Shown one piece after another: positions 33,622 to 46,060 of a stretch of 64,000 nucleotides of DNA. This stretch comes from Diphasiastrum complanatum (taxonomy: Eukaryota; Streptophyta; Lycopodiopsida; Lycopodiales; Lycopodiaceae), in assembly GCA_029204225.1 (NCBI GenBank), contig CM055111.1, positions 516,453 to 580,452 of the forward strand, in the 5' to 3' direction. Position numbers and translations under genes: made by a program. The first letter of the stretch is position 1. Every line of letters begins with the position of its first letter. The notes under the pieces are model-generated. The model saw only the letters and a list, made by a program, of their open reading frames with translations. It made no database searches and was not told the origin of the DNA.

Positions 33622-34703
33622 GAAGTACAAAAGGAAAACAGATCACTTTACAAGAGGTGGAACTTGATAAAATAGAAAAAAACATACAGTTCTCAAGTTT
33701 TATAAATAATGACAAACTTTTTTTGCAAAAAATGTCATGTGAAACTATAGGTGAAAAGTTGCACTATCATACACTGATACTAGATCTCAATGGACTATTG
33801 ATGTGCAAGTTTGTTGGAAATGGTCCAACCAACTAGGAGATTTATAACATTGGGTGGGAAATGATCATAATACGCACGAGTTGCATTGACTTCTTGAGTG
33901 CAATTTCCAATCATTTTAATATTGGGTTGTGGTCATGTGCAAAAGAGAAGAACATTGTACCAAGGATTCAATTGTTGGAGCATGTGGCCAAAAGACAATT
34001 TCCTTTTTTTATGACTTGGGGACAAGAAAAGTGTTTCAAGCAATTGTCACCTTGTTTATATAGACCAGACAAGCCAAATGTGGAATCAATGTTCAAGCCA
34101 CTATCTTGGGTGTGGGCAAATTTCACAGGTTTTTGTGATGAAAGAACTACCATATTAATAGATGATAGTCCATACAAAGGATGTCTTAACAATATCGGAA
34201 ATTGCATATTTTCCAATCCATTTATGGGAGAAGTTGAAGATGATGTACTCAAAAACAAGCTTTTTTCGTATCTTCTCAAATTAACACAAGTTCTTGATGT
34301 TCGGCTAGTCATAGAAGCAACAAGATATGGACAACTGCCAGTGATAGAAGGTCATCCTTTGTATGGACATTTTCAATATGTTATAAAGATGTTTCCTAGT
34401 AGTACAAGTACTCGGGTTTCATCAGAACATTTATTGCAATCAAGTTACTCTTCGTCACCAAGAATTGAGGCTACTAATTCACAGGTACTCGAAGGAGAGC
34501 AACAAAAAAGACGAAGACCTGATCCACCTGTAAAGTTGACATCAAGTCAATTGAAAATATTAGAGGACATGCGACCAATACAAAGTATGAGTGACATGGA
34601 AGCTAGCCTAAAAGCAATAGAGCTTGGCTATTGTAAACCTTACATGACTGGAACTGCTGCAAAGAGATATTTGCGCCCATTGGAAAAATGGAAAAGACTT
34701 TAA
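33622..34703 (+). pseudogene. composite gene, FCP1/NIF-type HAD phosphatase domain
   Basis: Continues in phase from the exon ending at 26820. Block 1: TLILDLNGLLMCKF (about 33772), with the DLNG[LV] form of the catalytic DxDx motif seen in plant NLI-interacting-factor-like proteins. Block 2: FLSAISNHFNIGLWSCAKEKN (about 33885-33950). Block 3: TTILIDDSPYKGCLN (about 34145-34190), with the DDSPYK metal-binding motif. A C-terminal tail from about 34480 is basic (QQKRRRPDPP) and has a short helical end. The family removes phosphate from Ser/Thr on protein targets such as the RNA polymerase II tail; DLNG in place of DxDxT makes activity uncertain. One in-frame TAG (33834-33836) lies between blocks 1 and 2; frames on both sides agree, so it is a nonsense change. 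Confidence 0.7.
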
Positions 34704-36340
34704 AAATGTCCAAATCTCATACAATCCATTTTGTACATTCATTATTCAAATGATATATTTTATATTTTATCTTTCATAAGTTTAATGTTCATGTGTGTAT
34801 CTTATTTCTATCAATATGATGGTTTTTATTTATTTATTGGATATCAAGATTTATGTTTGATTTTCTTGAATTTCAAAATTGGATGTAAATTGAATCAATT
34901 ATTTTTATATTATAAAATCATACTTAAGTACTTTGGCTTGTTCAATGATAATCACATAGATTAGAAATGCATAGGTTGTAGTAATCATTGTTCATGTTGC
35001 ATTCTCAAATATGTTATACCCAATGAAATATGACAGTGGTGGTTCACAATATAGAGCATTGTGCATATTTTTATTTGTACATGTTTAACTACTATCAAGT
35101 ACTGTGTAAATCATGTGTTAGTTACAACAAAATCCAAATACATTGCACATATGTTATCAATTTTGTTTTTTTTTGTTTGTGTTTCAACTATTAATAATAT
35201 ACATTCATAATTATACAATCACAACAAAAGCCAATACCTTGCACATACATTAACAATTTTGTCTTTTGTTTATGTTCTAGCTATTAAGATTATACATTTA
35301 TAATTGTACAATCATAATCAAATGAGAAATTAAATCCAAATAATCATGAAGGTTATCACATGCACCTCAAAACCTATCGTGAACAAATTGCAACTCAATA
35401 AAAGTTTGTAACATAATTAAATGAAATCAAGTAGTCAATACTTGTTGGTTTCTTTACTTGAGGGTAAAGATGTGTGTAGACAATTTTTTTTATACTTTGA
35501 CTTGTGATATAAACATGAAATGTTGTTACAATATGATTACTATTTTAATAAAATATATAGCAACTACATTTGGCAAATGCATCAATTTCTTAGAAATTTC
35601 ACAATGTCTATATATAGAAGAGAAATTTATCTAGAAATTTAGAAAAGAGAACATAACATCCACCAAAAAGCTTCATTCATTGTAAATTGCGATATAAAAC
35701 TAGCTAGAAAAATTCAATGGTGCAATTGAAAACTTGAGATGTGCTCAAGTTGAAAGAAAGACAAACAAAATTGAATTATTTTTAAAACACATAAACACTT
35801 CAAGATAAAGAATTTATGAATTCATTAAATCAAAATGGTGTTTGGTGTTAAAATATGACCACAAATCACAGTGGGGGTGTGTGAATAGAGTTGCTGACTA
35901 CAACAGGCCAGTTGCTTGACAAAAAAAAAAAGTCCACAAATCATAATTTTGTTAAAAATATAACTCGAAAATATTGTGTGATGTTTTTGATGTCTATAGT
36001 TCTCAACTTTGGTTAAGAGTGACATATAAAAATAAAATGTTATCCATGCACAAACCATAGAGTCAACATAAAATGATTAAGAGAGATGTATAAAAGGATT
36101 ACCTTCTTTCAATTAATCTCCAAACAAAAAACATGTGCAAATAGTATGAAGAAACAAATAAGAAATCAAATTTCATGTTTTTTTTGCAAAGAATGGAACT
36201 CGGGATTTTTCCAAAATTACTAAAACGATGTTATATCTAGGGGACAATTTATAATGCTTGCCGATACGCACACACTTGAATCCTTTGAGATTCTCAAATA
36301 TACCCAGTCCCCCACTTGGAAGTCTCTTGGTGATCTTTTC
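34704..36340. other. AT-rich sequence without recognised gene
   Basis: No coding frame with a domain. A near-palindrome CTTGAG-ATGTG-CTCAAG lies near 35733. Two segments at about 35120 and 35225 share ACAACAAAA and TTGCACATA words. No copy of the upstream palindrome array. Confidence 0.6.
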
Positions 36341-36344
36341 AGAT

Positions 36345-36543
36345 TTGCATAATGTTAGTCCCTATCTTGGGCACACTGGACATTTTCACGTGCAATTCGT
36401 AGCATTTTCTGCATATGTAGGATATCCGCTACCTTCTGAAACTTGATCATCCGAGTCTCTACCACAATGGGTGACCTAGGCTCAAAACAATACATAAACA
36501 CAAACGGACTATAACTGGTAGCCAAATGCTCACTATAACTCAA
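36345..36543 (-). pseudogene. Gypsy integrase C-terminal scrap
   Basis: The frame MSYSEHLATSYSPFVFMYCF then EPRSPIVVETRM and ENVQCAQDRD matches the same part of the Gypsy remnant at 4805-4980 (FSPFTLMYGF, VKTAQDRD). About 60 codons remain, with nothing on either side. 36544-37120 holds nothing recognisable. Confidence 0.7.
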
Positions 36544-37124
36544 TCTTCATCAAGGATAACTTCCTCTCCGAGGAGATTGCTATCAAAATATGAATACATA
36601 TCTTATTTGATCTTTTGATCATACAGGTGATCCTTCTTTTAAACGATCAAGTATAACTAGAATCTGAACTATGATTCATCAATCATAATTCATCGGATTA
36701 TTGTCCTATACTCAACAAAAGAACGTGATAACCTAACATAGGTAACTACCAATGATCAGAAGAACTTTAAGCTCATAGTTAGTTTAGTGAATATGGTCAA
36801 CCAAAAATGACCAGTGAACATCAAATTGCGAATGTTCATAATGTCACTTGGTAATCCGTAAAGCCTAAACACCCCATAACTACTTGGTCTATATCCGAAT
36901 AAACATAGTCGATTTGGTAAGATGATCAGTTGTACCAAAATTCCACTAACATGTTTATTCATCTGGGGTATGAACACAATCATCTCCTATGAATTAGGTG
37001 TATCTTAGAATTTGAGTTATGATTCGCCAATCCCAACTCTCTAGATTCTCAATACCATACCATATCATAAGAGTGCATCACAATTCTTAAAAGACACATG
37101 AGTTGTTCCAAAAAGTCTCTTAAT

Positions 37125-37860
37125 CAGCTACTTTAGTTGATTTTAGTACTTAACTTGGTACTTTAGCTGTTTTGGTACTTTAGCTGCTGTTGATACTAAA
37201 CTTGGTACTTTAGCTGCTTTTGGTACTTAGTTTGGTACTTTTGATATTGTTGTAGTAATCAGCTGCTTTTAGTTTTTAATTTGGTACTTTAGCTGATTTT
37301 GGCACTTAACTAGTACTTTGTTGCTTTTCATACTTTAGCTGGTTTTGGTTATACTTAGGTAGTACTTTAGCTACTTTTGATACTTAATTTGGTACTTCTT
37401 GTAGTAATTAACTGCTTAACTGTATTTGGCTCTTAATTTGGTACTTTAGCTGATTTTGGTACTTACTTAACTTGGTACTTTAGTTGCTTTTGGTACTTAA
37501 TTTGGTACTTTAGCTGCTTTTGATACTTAAGTAGTACTTTGCTGCCTTGGTACTTAGTTTGGTACTCCTGTTATTGTGGTAGTAATTATCTGTTTTTGGT
37601 ACTTTAGTAATTTTGGTACTTTAGCTGCTTTTGGTACTTTAGCTACTTTTGGTACTTAAGTAGTACTTTAGCTGCTTTTGGTACTTTTGGTATTATGATA
37701 GTAATTGGCTACTTTTGGTTCTTAATTTGGTACTTTAGCTACTTTTGGTACCTAATTTAGCACTTTCGCATAGCTTGGTATTTTAAAAATCTGCTTATGA
37801 TACTTAATTTGGAAGTATAGTTTTTTTTTGTACTTTATTTGGTTTTTGGTACTTTCTATG
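37125..37860. repeat. minisatellite of TTGGTACTTTAGCTGCTTT
   Basis: About 30 imperfect copies of GGTACTTTAGCTGCTTTT and the variant GGTACTTAATTTGGTACTTT. Spacing is 18-25 bp with a rough higher order. The array stops about 70 bp before the ATG at 37926. Confidence 0.9.
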
Positions 37861-37925
37861 TGAGGATTTACAATGAACAGTTTGTGTTAAAATTAACACT
37901 ATATGTTTTGTAGGAAAAAAACAAA

Positions 37926-38325
37926 ATGGATGAGTATCCGATCTTGAGGAAGTTCTGTTACTCAGCCGAGGAGCTTCATGAAGAGTATCGCTTGAGCCTA
38001 GAGGGCAAACTTGCAAAAGACCTACTAGACACTGATCTGTCAAACAGTCAATGGCTAACGGTCTTCAGGCTAGGATATAAAAAAAAATGTTTCAAATATA
38101 TCTTAACCAATTACATCCACAATTTGTGGATGACTGTTGTCTGCTATTCCGCAAGGTGTACCAGGCTCCTCCTCCTGTGACGAAATCATAGTCAGATTCG
38201 CCAAATGTTATGTTTTTGAGGGCTGCAAGGCCGCCAAATTGGACCCTACCTATCACAAGATAACATGGGCGAGATTTGGCAAGAATGTGATTGCAATGTG
38301 CAGCAGCAAGAAGGATGGCCTATAG
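37926..38325 (+). pseudogene. unrecognised coding remnant
   Basis: Two overlapping frames (37926-38180, 38137-38325). The first begins MDEYPILRKFCYSAEELHEE and looks exon-like (acidic-basic helix, few repeats); the second carries KAAKLDPTYHKITWARFGK. The frame change lies at about 38140. No family was recognised. 38326-39393 holds nothing further. Confidence 0.3.
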
Positions 38326-39393
38326 GAAAAACTAGAAAATTGGAACAGGGCTAATGGGCCCCCTCAAAGTGGGCAGTCATGAGTTGAGGCAAGAGAGAGC
38401 ACTTCAGCAAGTTCAGAGGTGAGGATAGTGTGTCCCACGCTGCTCTGTCCACTCCAGGATATATGCCTAAGGTGGAGACAATGAATCAGAGAGTCGCAGA
38501 AAGATCAGGGAGGATGCTTGCAAGGTTGTCAAAATTAAAGGACAACATTTCGAAGATGTGGTAGCCTAGTCATTATAGATTTTCACAAAATCAATGAATT
38601 ATGTAGTATAAAAGGTTTTATTGTTTCCCAAGAGAGAGGGAAATGTCTTCTTTCAGATGATAAGTGTACAAAGGTGATGGATAAATGGTGAATATAATAT
38701 TCAAAACTAAATGTAATGAGACAATAAATGTTGCCTCTCTCTCACTATAGGATCCTTGAAAGGTGTACTACCAACTCCTATGCAAGATCTTGCAACAAAA
38801 TGTGAGATGGATCTCACTAGCTCTACCAATCTCTCTCAAACTAGATCAACCTCTTTGGCACGTGTGAAACACTCCAAGAATCCACAAATCACTCAAATAC
38901 AAGCCAATTGTATGAAAGAAAGTGGCTATGACCTCAAAATGATGACTAGATCTCAAATAGATGACATTGGCAAGCCTCTTCTTGAATTTTTTGGTCAAAC
39001 TAGCAAGATATGATCAAACCAAATGTGTCCGCATAGGTCTAGGTGCCCTACCTAACCCTCTTCAAAAGCTTATAACTTTTGATTCTCTCTACCAAATGGA
39101 TTGAAACAAATTGCTACAAAAACTAGACAAAACTAGCTTTCAAAGAAGCTATATAGCACCAAATTTGGGTCTAACCTGCAAGAGAACTTTCCAAATGAAT
39201 TTGGCTGTACTTAACATGTGCCTGAGCACTAAATTCCGTAGAGTACCTGAAATGGTTCAATCATTATGATAATGAACCCTTTTGATCTAAATTTTCTTGA
39301 GATAGCATGGGACATGCAATCAACACTCTCTAGATCTTGATTTACATGAAAATTTTGAAACTATGGATGAGAGATGCATCAAAAGTTTAGGTA

Positions 39394-39829
39394 GGCTATG
39401 ATACCATGTGAAATTTCACACATGTGGGAATGCCCTAAAGTGTGTGATTGATCTCCTAAGCAAGGTTGTGCACTTGGGATTCTAGATTGATTTCCAAGAT
39501 CTAGCTCAAAAAACCAAGGCATAGAGGCAAAGAGAGATGCAATTGTTGATGACCAAAGTTCATACACATGAAGAGAAAAGCTTCTGGAAAAAAACAAAGG
39601 AAAATTAAGCTCCTCTCTTTGGGTAGAGAGAGAATAGAGCTAATTCCAATTCATGTAGAGAGAGAAGAGACACAAGCAAATCTCACCAAAAAGTTTGACT
39701 CAAAAACTTAACATTATAAACTATTTCTAACTATTTTACACATGTGGGAACATGCTCCACACATGTGAAATGTACTTACAAACATAAAATCATAAAATAA
39801 CCAAGATAAATTTTTGACAATTTTTCACA
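39394..39829 (-). repeat. LTR with primer site, 5' end of a lost Copia-like element
   Basis: The minus strand reads TGGTATCATAGCC (39394-39406, one mismatch to the Met primer site) next to an LTR from TGTGAAATTT (39407) to TTTTTCACA (39829), 423 bp, with TGTGAAA/TTTCACA ends. The end sequences and the ACACATGTG words resemble the young Copia LTR. No gag or pol is seen to its left, so only this end survives. Confidence 0.7.
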
Positions 39830-39949
39830 AAGAGGAGGCCCGCGCACCTTCCCTCAAACTATTCACCTTCTAGTGGGAACACAGAGAAATAGAATGATAA
39901 TCTCCAAAGCAGAGAAGCATAATATAGCTTAATCTCAAAGTGTTGTGTG

Positions 39950-40029
39950 CATGGCAAATACCTCTCCTTTTATAGCAAGGAGGGTCTTACATGGCAAATA
40001 CCTCTCCTTTTATAGCAAGGAGGGTCTTC
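39950..40029. repeat. 40-bp tandem duplication with a TATA-like core
   Basis: ATGGCAAATACCTCTCCTTT then TATAGCAAGGAGGGTCTT occurs twice back to back. Between here and 40352 lie AT-rich inverted words (AACTTAGGATTTAGAAC and GTTCTAATCCTAAGTT) and nothing coding. It could be part of an LTR of the minus-strand Gypsy, not provable here. Confidence 0.8.
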
Positions 40030-40351
40030 CATAAGTATTCACTAACTTTTGGGATTAAATTAAAACTTAGCCATTCTAGAACTTCTAACTTAGGATTTAG
40101 AACTAAAAAAGTTTCTAACTTTGAAACTTAAAATAACTTAAGACAAATAATTCTTAAGTTTCTTAAGTCTAGGTTCTAATCCTAAGTTTTAAGTTATTTT
40201 ATTATTTTAAGCTTCTACTCATGGACTTACAAAACACATGCCATGGTAGAAGTTTATTAACAATACATAGCTCCATCATATCAACGTGCAGGGCCGAAGT
40301 CAAGGTTTCTTGATAATAAAGCTGTGCGACGTTGATGTGGCCGCCTTGCGT

Positions 40352-43183
40352 TCATAGTGGTTTATTGATATCAATGGCTATTGGTGGTAGCCCTTGATCC
40401 CAATAACCCTTGAGTTTTGCCAAAAATGCTACCAAGCTACAATATTTCGCAAAATATCTAACATCATGATTAGGGTTGCCATGGTGCTTTTGGTAAAATA
40501 CACGGTAGTTGGTAACCATGTCTTCAACTAAATTGTCGGTATCCACTCCTATGAGCTTGGGCCAGAAGATCTTGTTCTTGATCTTGTAATAGGAAACGGT
40601 TCTCGCCGCACTACCGAATAATAGTATGGATTGATGCACATGTAGGAGGGTGATTCAAGATACCATGCCATAAAGGTTTTGCTCTATAGGAAGAGCTGAT
40701 GGCGCCAAAGAGGTTGTGGACCTAGGAGCTTCACTGCTTCTTTATGGTTTTGGCAGTATGTAGCCGCCTCGTTCCTTTGTAGTATGATATTTTTTTGCAA
40801 ATTTTTGAGATGCAAGAGAATCCCTGCTCGGTTCAGTGAGTGTAATTCTGTGCTGGATGGTTGGTGCTTTAGCTGCAATGGCATGCTCAGTTTGTGGATC
40901 AGGTTCAGGGGATAGAGGAGGTGAAGGGTTGGCTGTAGCAATTCTTTGGGAGTCGGGAGAAAATTGGCATTGGATGAATGGAAGGTGAGTAGTGTCGATG
41001 GGGTTAGAAACGGAGGAAGGGAAAAGGTGGTGTTGGGAGCCAGTACCACCAGAGCCCTGTGGATTGATTGGTGATTGAGCTACTTGCCCTTGGAGTTGGC
41101 CTTGGAATGATGAGCCTTGATTAGTAGGTGGAGGCTTTTGGAATCCTGCTCCATCTCCACCATCTGATCCATCAAAGTGAGGCCCGAGGTCATAAAATTG
41201 GGCGTGCTCTGCATGGATAGAAGGCATTGACTGGGCAGCTATCTTTAGCCTTTCTTCCAGGATGGTGATATAGTGGTTGAGGGCCTTGATGGAAGTAGTA
41301 TATGTTTGTTGCATTTTGGAGTGCTGTTCCATCGTGGATTTTAACTTTTGTGCCAACGCTTGATATGCCACCACTGGAATTGGAGTTCCCTCAAGAATAG
41401 CTGGTGGTGTGAAATTATGAAAATCCACCAGTTCCAACTATTCTTTCATAGTGGAACATGCTGCTTGTGCATCCACTAAGGCCTCATCTTGCTCTGCTGT
41501 AAGATTGTCGATGACAATCTGCATGTTGGAGATCTTTAGTTGGAGTTGGTTCTAGAGGTGGCTGAGCATTTGCTGTTGTTGTTGATTATACGTATTGAGA
41601 TTCTGGATCTGCTATCGCTGTTGCTTGTTTTCCACCTCCAACCTTGCCTTGTCTTTCTGAAGATTTGCAATGGCACCATCATCAAACTGTCTCATGGTAT
41701 ACTGACCCCATAAAGTGCTGAAGAGGTTGTACTGGAGTTCATTCACCAACCACAACACTTTTTGGGCTATGAGGGGTAATTGCTCCCAAGGGCCAATGTC
41801 AGGGAGTGTGCGCGTATAATTAGGATATGGCATGGGGTTGAATGACAAAAAATGTGGAATGGGAGGAGAGGTTGGAGTGTGAGAAAATGGAGGGGGAGGT
41901 GATTGAATGCATGTTGGAGATGTGTGGAGTGGATTAGTGGTGATGGTGGTGGATGTGGGTTGTGTTAGTAGCTGTAATGCAAAGTCATCTACATTGACTG
42001 CAAAGTCAAGTAGGGTGGAAGAATGTACAAGTGAGGGCTTTCGGGAGATTGTGGAGTCAAAGCCCATATTAAGTGTGAGTGAGGGGGTGGATGTGATAGT
42101 AAATGGTGGGGGTGGTGGTGGAAGAGAAGTTGTGGTAGTAGGTAGGAAAACTAGAACTGTGAAAGTTGTCAGAGTGGACAGAACCACACCTACTGAAGCA
42201 GAACCTGAAGCTCCTACATCCAACGAGCTGCCTACTGCTGCTGCTATGGCTTGTCTTCATTGCTGGGCTTGTTGGAGTAAGGCCTCCTACTGCGCTAGAA
42301 CCTCCTTTGGGACTTGAGAAGATTTCAAGCTCTCGTCGGATTCAGCATATTCTGTCCCTATGTCACTGGATAAGATATCAGAGGAGATGATGTTGTTCGT
42401 GCTGATTGCCTTGCCCTTCTGCTTCTTTGTTGGTGGTGCGAGTGAAATATGTTTGGTTGATAGCTGAGGAGTGGCACGCTTCTTGGTATTAGGATAGATG
42501 TCTTCTAGCTCTTTGATAGTCGCGGCCGTCCTATGTTCGAGTTGCTTGGTGACCAACATGTGGAGAAGATATCCACATTTGGTGGTGGCTTTTCTAGCTT
42601 TTAGGGCCCCACACAATTTGTCTGACATTTTCTTTGGTCACTTGTAATTCTGAGTGGGATCATTCATGGTGATGGTCAGTAAAAATAGATCGCTAGATGG
42701 AATATGATCCATTTTGACTGTGTGGACCTCGACCATGGCCACAAGGATTTTTGAGTCTGCCTTGAGCTTTGGATCTGTGAGGAGGCGAATAGCAATGCCA
42801 TCATTGGTTTGGGCAATTTTCTTTCCATCGTCCATCAGAAACTTGTTGAAATATTTGGCATCGTAACTAGTACCTTTGCCATGGATTGTCTCGCCCAGGT
42901 TAGGAAATCCAATGCTCTGTAAGTGCTCTAGGGAGATGTTGATGATGGTAGAACTACCGCCCTTAGGCGTGATCCGAAAGGTCTGGAACTTGTCTGAATA
43001 ATTTGAGGAGGTAGCTCGGATCAAACTCTCACTCTGTTGATCAGTGAAGTATGTCAGATCAAAGCCAAGGTTGGTAAGATTATCCTCGGCTAGGATAGGT
43101 TGCTCAGCATAATTCTTGATGGAAATCAAGAAGATATCACTCGAATAAGGATGGAGGGAGAGTGACGAGTCACAAGAAGCCAT
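40352..43183 (-). pseudogene. extra 3' ORF of the minus-strand Gypsy
   Basis: Lies downstream of integrase in the same orientation, where some plant Gypsy lineages carry an additional ORF. It starts MASCDSSLSLHPYSSDIF at 43183 and continues through 42628 (LCGALKARKATTKCGYLL), a Pro/Thr/Ser-rich part (42223-41900), a Gln-rich coiled-coil-like part (about 41640-41430), and a frame at 41437-40742. It ends near 40352 with VSYYKIKNKIFWPKLIG. Stops at about 42636, 41611 and 41440 and frame changes break it. No catalytic motif was seen. A diverged counterpart lies on the plus strand at 55120-56340. Function unknown; a structural or nucleic-acid-binding accessory role is only a guess. Confidence 0.6.
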
Positions 43184-43862
43184 GGTAGTAGTGATTCTAG
43201 ATTGTTCTAGAAGTTTTGAAAATTCTGAAAAATTTCAGCATGAACTTGGGAGCAGGAATCTAGAATGAACTCGTGGAGAGGATAGTGGAGGCCTATATAT
43301 AGACTTTTTTTTGACAAGAATTTGCAATTTTTCTCAGAATTCGTTTTCAGTGCCCACGATTTTCTAGTGAGGTTCGCGAATTTTGAGACACTATTTTGAA
43401 AGCCGATGAATTCTTGCAAGTGATTTTTTGTACAAAAAGGAGTAAAAATGACTGACAGTACAAAAATTGGTCTAATCAAAATTCGCGGAGATGACAGAAA
43501 AATCGTGGAAATGATTTTGAGACTCAACAAATTATCTACAAATTCTGTTAGTGAGGATCTGATGTAGAAACTAATTTTTTTTCTATTTCTGAAAAGTTTT
43601 TTCTCTGAGACAAAATTCGTGGAGGTCAAAAATAAATTGTGTATACTAAAAAAGGGGTTGGGCGAATTCTATCTGATGTGGTTGTGAGACAAATTTTCTG
43701 AAAAAATGATTCTTGTGATTTTGACAGAAAAAGACTGATTGTATGCCTGATCTGATGGTATCTTGATGTTCTGAAACAAGAAAACACAACAAGAAATTGT
43801 TGAAATGACAAGCAGACAATAAACAAAATTAAAGAACAAAATTTAGAAAACAAATCAACAAT

Positions 43863-45927
43863 TTGTTGTACTTTCTTAGTTTGCTCCCATTGACCACAAT
43901 GTCTAAAAGATCGTCTTGTAGGGTTTGGAGCTGGACATATCGAGAGGCAAATATCTTTTGAATGACATAAGGTCTTTGGCCATAAGATTTGAATTTTTCT
44001 TTAAAGGCTTTGTCTTGGTATAGCAGAATCTTATCTCCAACCTGAAACTCTTTGAGTTTTAAGAATCGATCGTGCCATATTTTTTGTCGTCGTTTGTGGA
44101 CTTGTTGAGTATGGATGCTGATTTGACGTGTTTCACACAGTTGTTCCAGATGAAATAACCTTTTTGCTAAGATCTGTCAATTATCTAGCTCAAGATTATA
44201 GCCTACTCAAAGAGATGGAATATGGAATTCTACAGGCATAATGGCTTCTTGACCATATGCATCGGTATGCACATGGAGCCTGAGAATCGTGCATCTAACA
44301 CGCATTGAAGTTCTTCTTTGATTTTGGCCTTGTAGATCGGATTGCATCAATAGGGATGACTAACAGTTGGCCTCACACCTAATTGAAGGGGAATACGATG
44401 CACAACTACTTGGGGTGAGACTCCTTTCATGTCTTTATAGGACCAAGCAAAGATATGTCTATATTTGCGCATGAGCTTTTCAAGCCATCTGTGTTGTTCT
44501 CGGTTGAGATGAGCCCCGACGTGAACAATGTATTCGTTACTTTCATTTGGCTCACTCAAGGAAAGAGTGATGGCGTGGGCAGGGCCTTCGTAGGACGAAT
44601 TACCATTTGGCTCACGTTGATCTTGGGGTAATTGGATTGTGATATTCTCTATCGTATAGTCCTTAAAGTATGTAGACACATCATGGGTTGGTGATTCAAG
44701 GGGGGCCTTGCCTTTCAACTGTCTGGATGGTGATTTGGGAGGTTCAAGGATTGGCGTATGAGCGGATGTGATCTCAGAAACTTCCCTAGCAGTGGTAAGG
44801 TCTCCAGGCAGCTGAATTTGAAGGGGTTTCTTCATCTTTTCTTCCATGGTATGGCCATGAGGTTGTGGCTTTAGAGGACGTGAGGTGTGCGAATGAGAAA
44901 GTGGATGCACATCATGGAGGATTTCATCATCGATTTGAAAAATTGTTTTCTCCTCATAGAAGTCCCATGGATGGGTTGGTCATTTGACTCGGTATAGCTT
45001 GGTATCATGTTTTTCGACCGTAACTTTGGCAAATGGTTCCACTTTGGATGACTGCTGCGGAAAGGCCTTGAGTAGAAGGGCCTCCAAGTAGTTGAGGATA
45101 TGAATGTCATAAGTGTCCAAATTGTCTAGGCAATTCTGAATTCATAAGACATTCTCGTCATCTACAAATAAATCTTTTAATTTATCAGTAGGTAGCCATG
45201 CAACATTTAACATCTCATCATGGTGTAGAAGAATATCAATAAAATTGATATTCATGATAGGGGTGTCTAGATCAGGAATTTGTTTGGTATCGATCAGAGG
45301 AGTATAGGCACAATCATCCTGATGTTGAGCACAAGAATCAACATTCACACATGATAGCTAAACTGTGACTCCAGTTTATGATATCAATAGATTTAACATA
45401 ATGATCTTTTTCGTGGGTGGACTGGTATGGCTCAAACACTAAATTAGTAGTAGAAGATCATTCATCATGAAACCGTGCGTGTTTGAGTTTGCTAGATGAA
45501 TCGATGGTAACAAACTTGTCTCTATTACCAAAGGTGACTCGTCCTTTGCTCCAGTCGTGAACGACTCTTGCATTGGTAAGCCATGGGTGACCAAGTAGTA
45601 ACTCATAGGAATAGACATTGCTAGGAATGTCGAGTACAACAAGGTCTATAGAAAACTTCAGGCCTCCTAGTTTGATCAACACTTGTGGGAGGAAGCCGAT
45701 AGGTCGGACCACACTTTGATCAGCCATCCTAAGTTGACAAGTGGGTTTGGTAAGTTTGTCTCTTAGATTCCATTCTAACATGAGGGAGGTGGAAATGATG
45801 TTGACACCTGATCCACCTTCTAGTATAGCTAGGACTTCACGAGATTGGCGATGAGTAGTTGGAATCTTGATACTAATCCTTTTACTGAGCAGATTTGTCA
45901 GGTGTAATGGCATTTCTGGCTGTTCAT
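43863..45927 (-). pseudogene. minus-strand Gypsy pol: protease, start of RT, end of integrase
   Basis: Right to left: retropepsin region 45927-45458 (VLAILEGGSGVNIIS, with Glu where the catalytic Asp is expected; later LLGHPWL). Linker with stops 45350-44910. The segment just before and at the start of RT 44910-44290 (YRHIFAWSYKDMKGVSPQ, VVVHRIPLQLG). Then directly the end of integrase 44270-43863 (AYGQEAIMPVEF, KIWHDRFLKLKEFQVGDKI). Most of RT, all RNase H and the integrase core are deleted. Several stops. Its gag is 12 kb to the right, at 58100-58528, separated by plus-strand Gypsy sequence. Confidence 0.8.
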
Positions 45928-45928
45928 A

Positions 45929-46060
45929 TGTTATCGCTCTCATGGGAATGAACCTATACATGACAACTTACTTCATCTCCTTGAAGCTAGATTGCTTGGA
46001 TCTTGGATTGAGGATAGGCTAGGAAAGAAACCCACTACAATTTTGGCGCCGTTGCCGGGG
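45929..46060 (+). mobile_element. LTR end and tRNA-Asp primer site of a plus-strand Gypsy
   Basis: 45929-46039 closely matches 57979-58093, the right end of the LTR downstream, and like it ends in GAAACCCACTACA. It is followed by TGGCGCCGTTGCCGGGG (46044-46060), complementary to the 3' end of plant tRNA-Asp. Only about 110 bp of this 5' LTR remain. To its left the protease frame of the minus-strand Gypsy begins at once, so the LTR start was lost at that junction. Confidence 0.75.

Noticed and set aside
41907-42317. Plus-strand ORF of 136 codons
   Set aside because: Antisense of the Pro/Thr-rich part of the Gypsy extra ORF; low complexity.
46044-46060. tRNA-Asp fragment as a tRNA gene
   Set aside because: Only the 17-base complement of the tRNA 3' end is present, next to an LTR end: a primer-binding site, not a gene.
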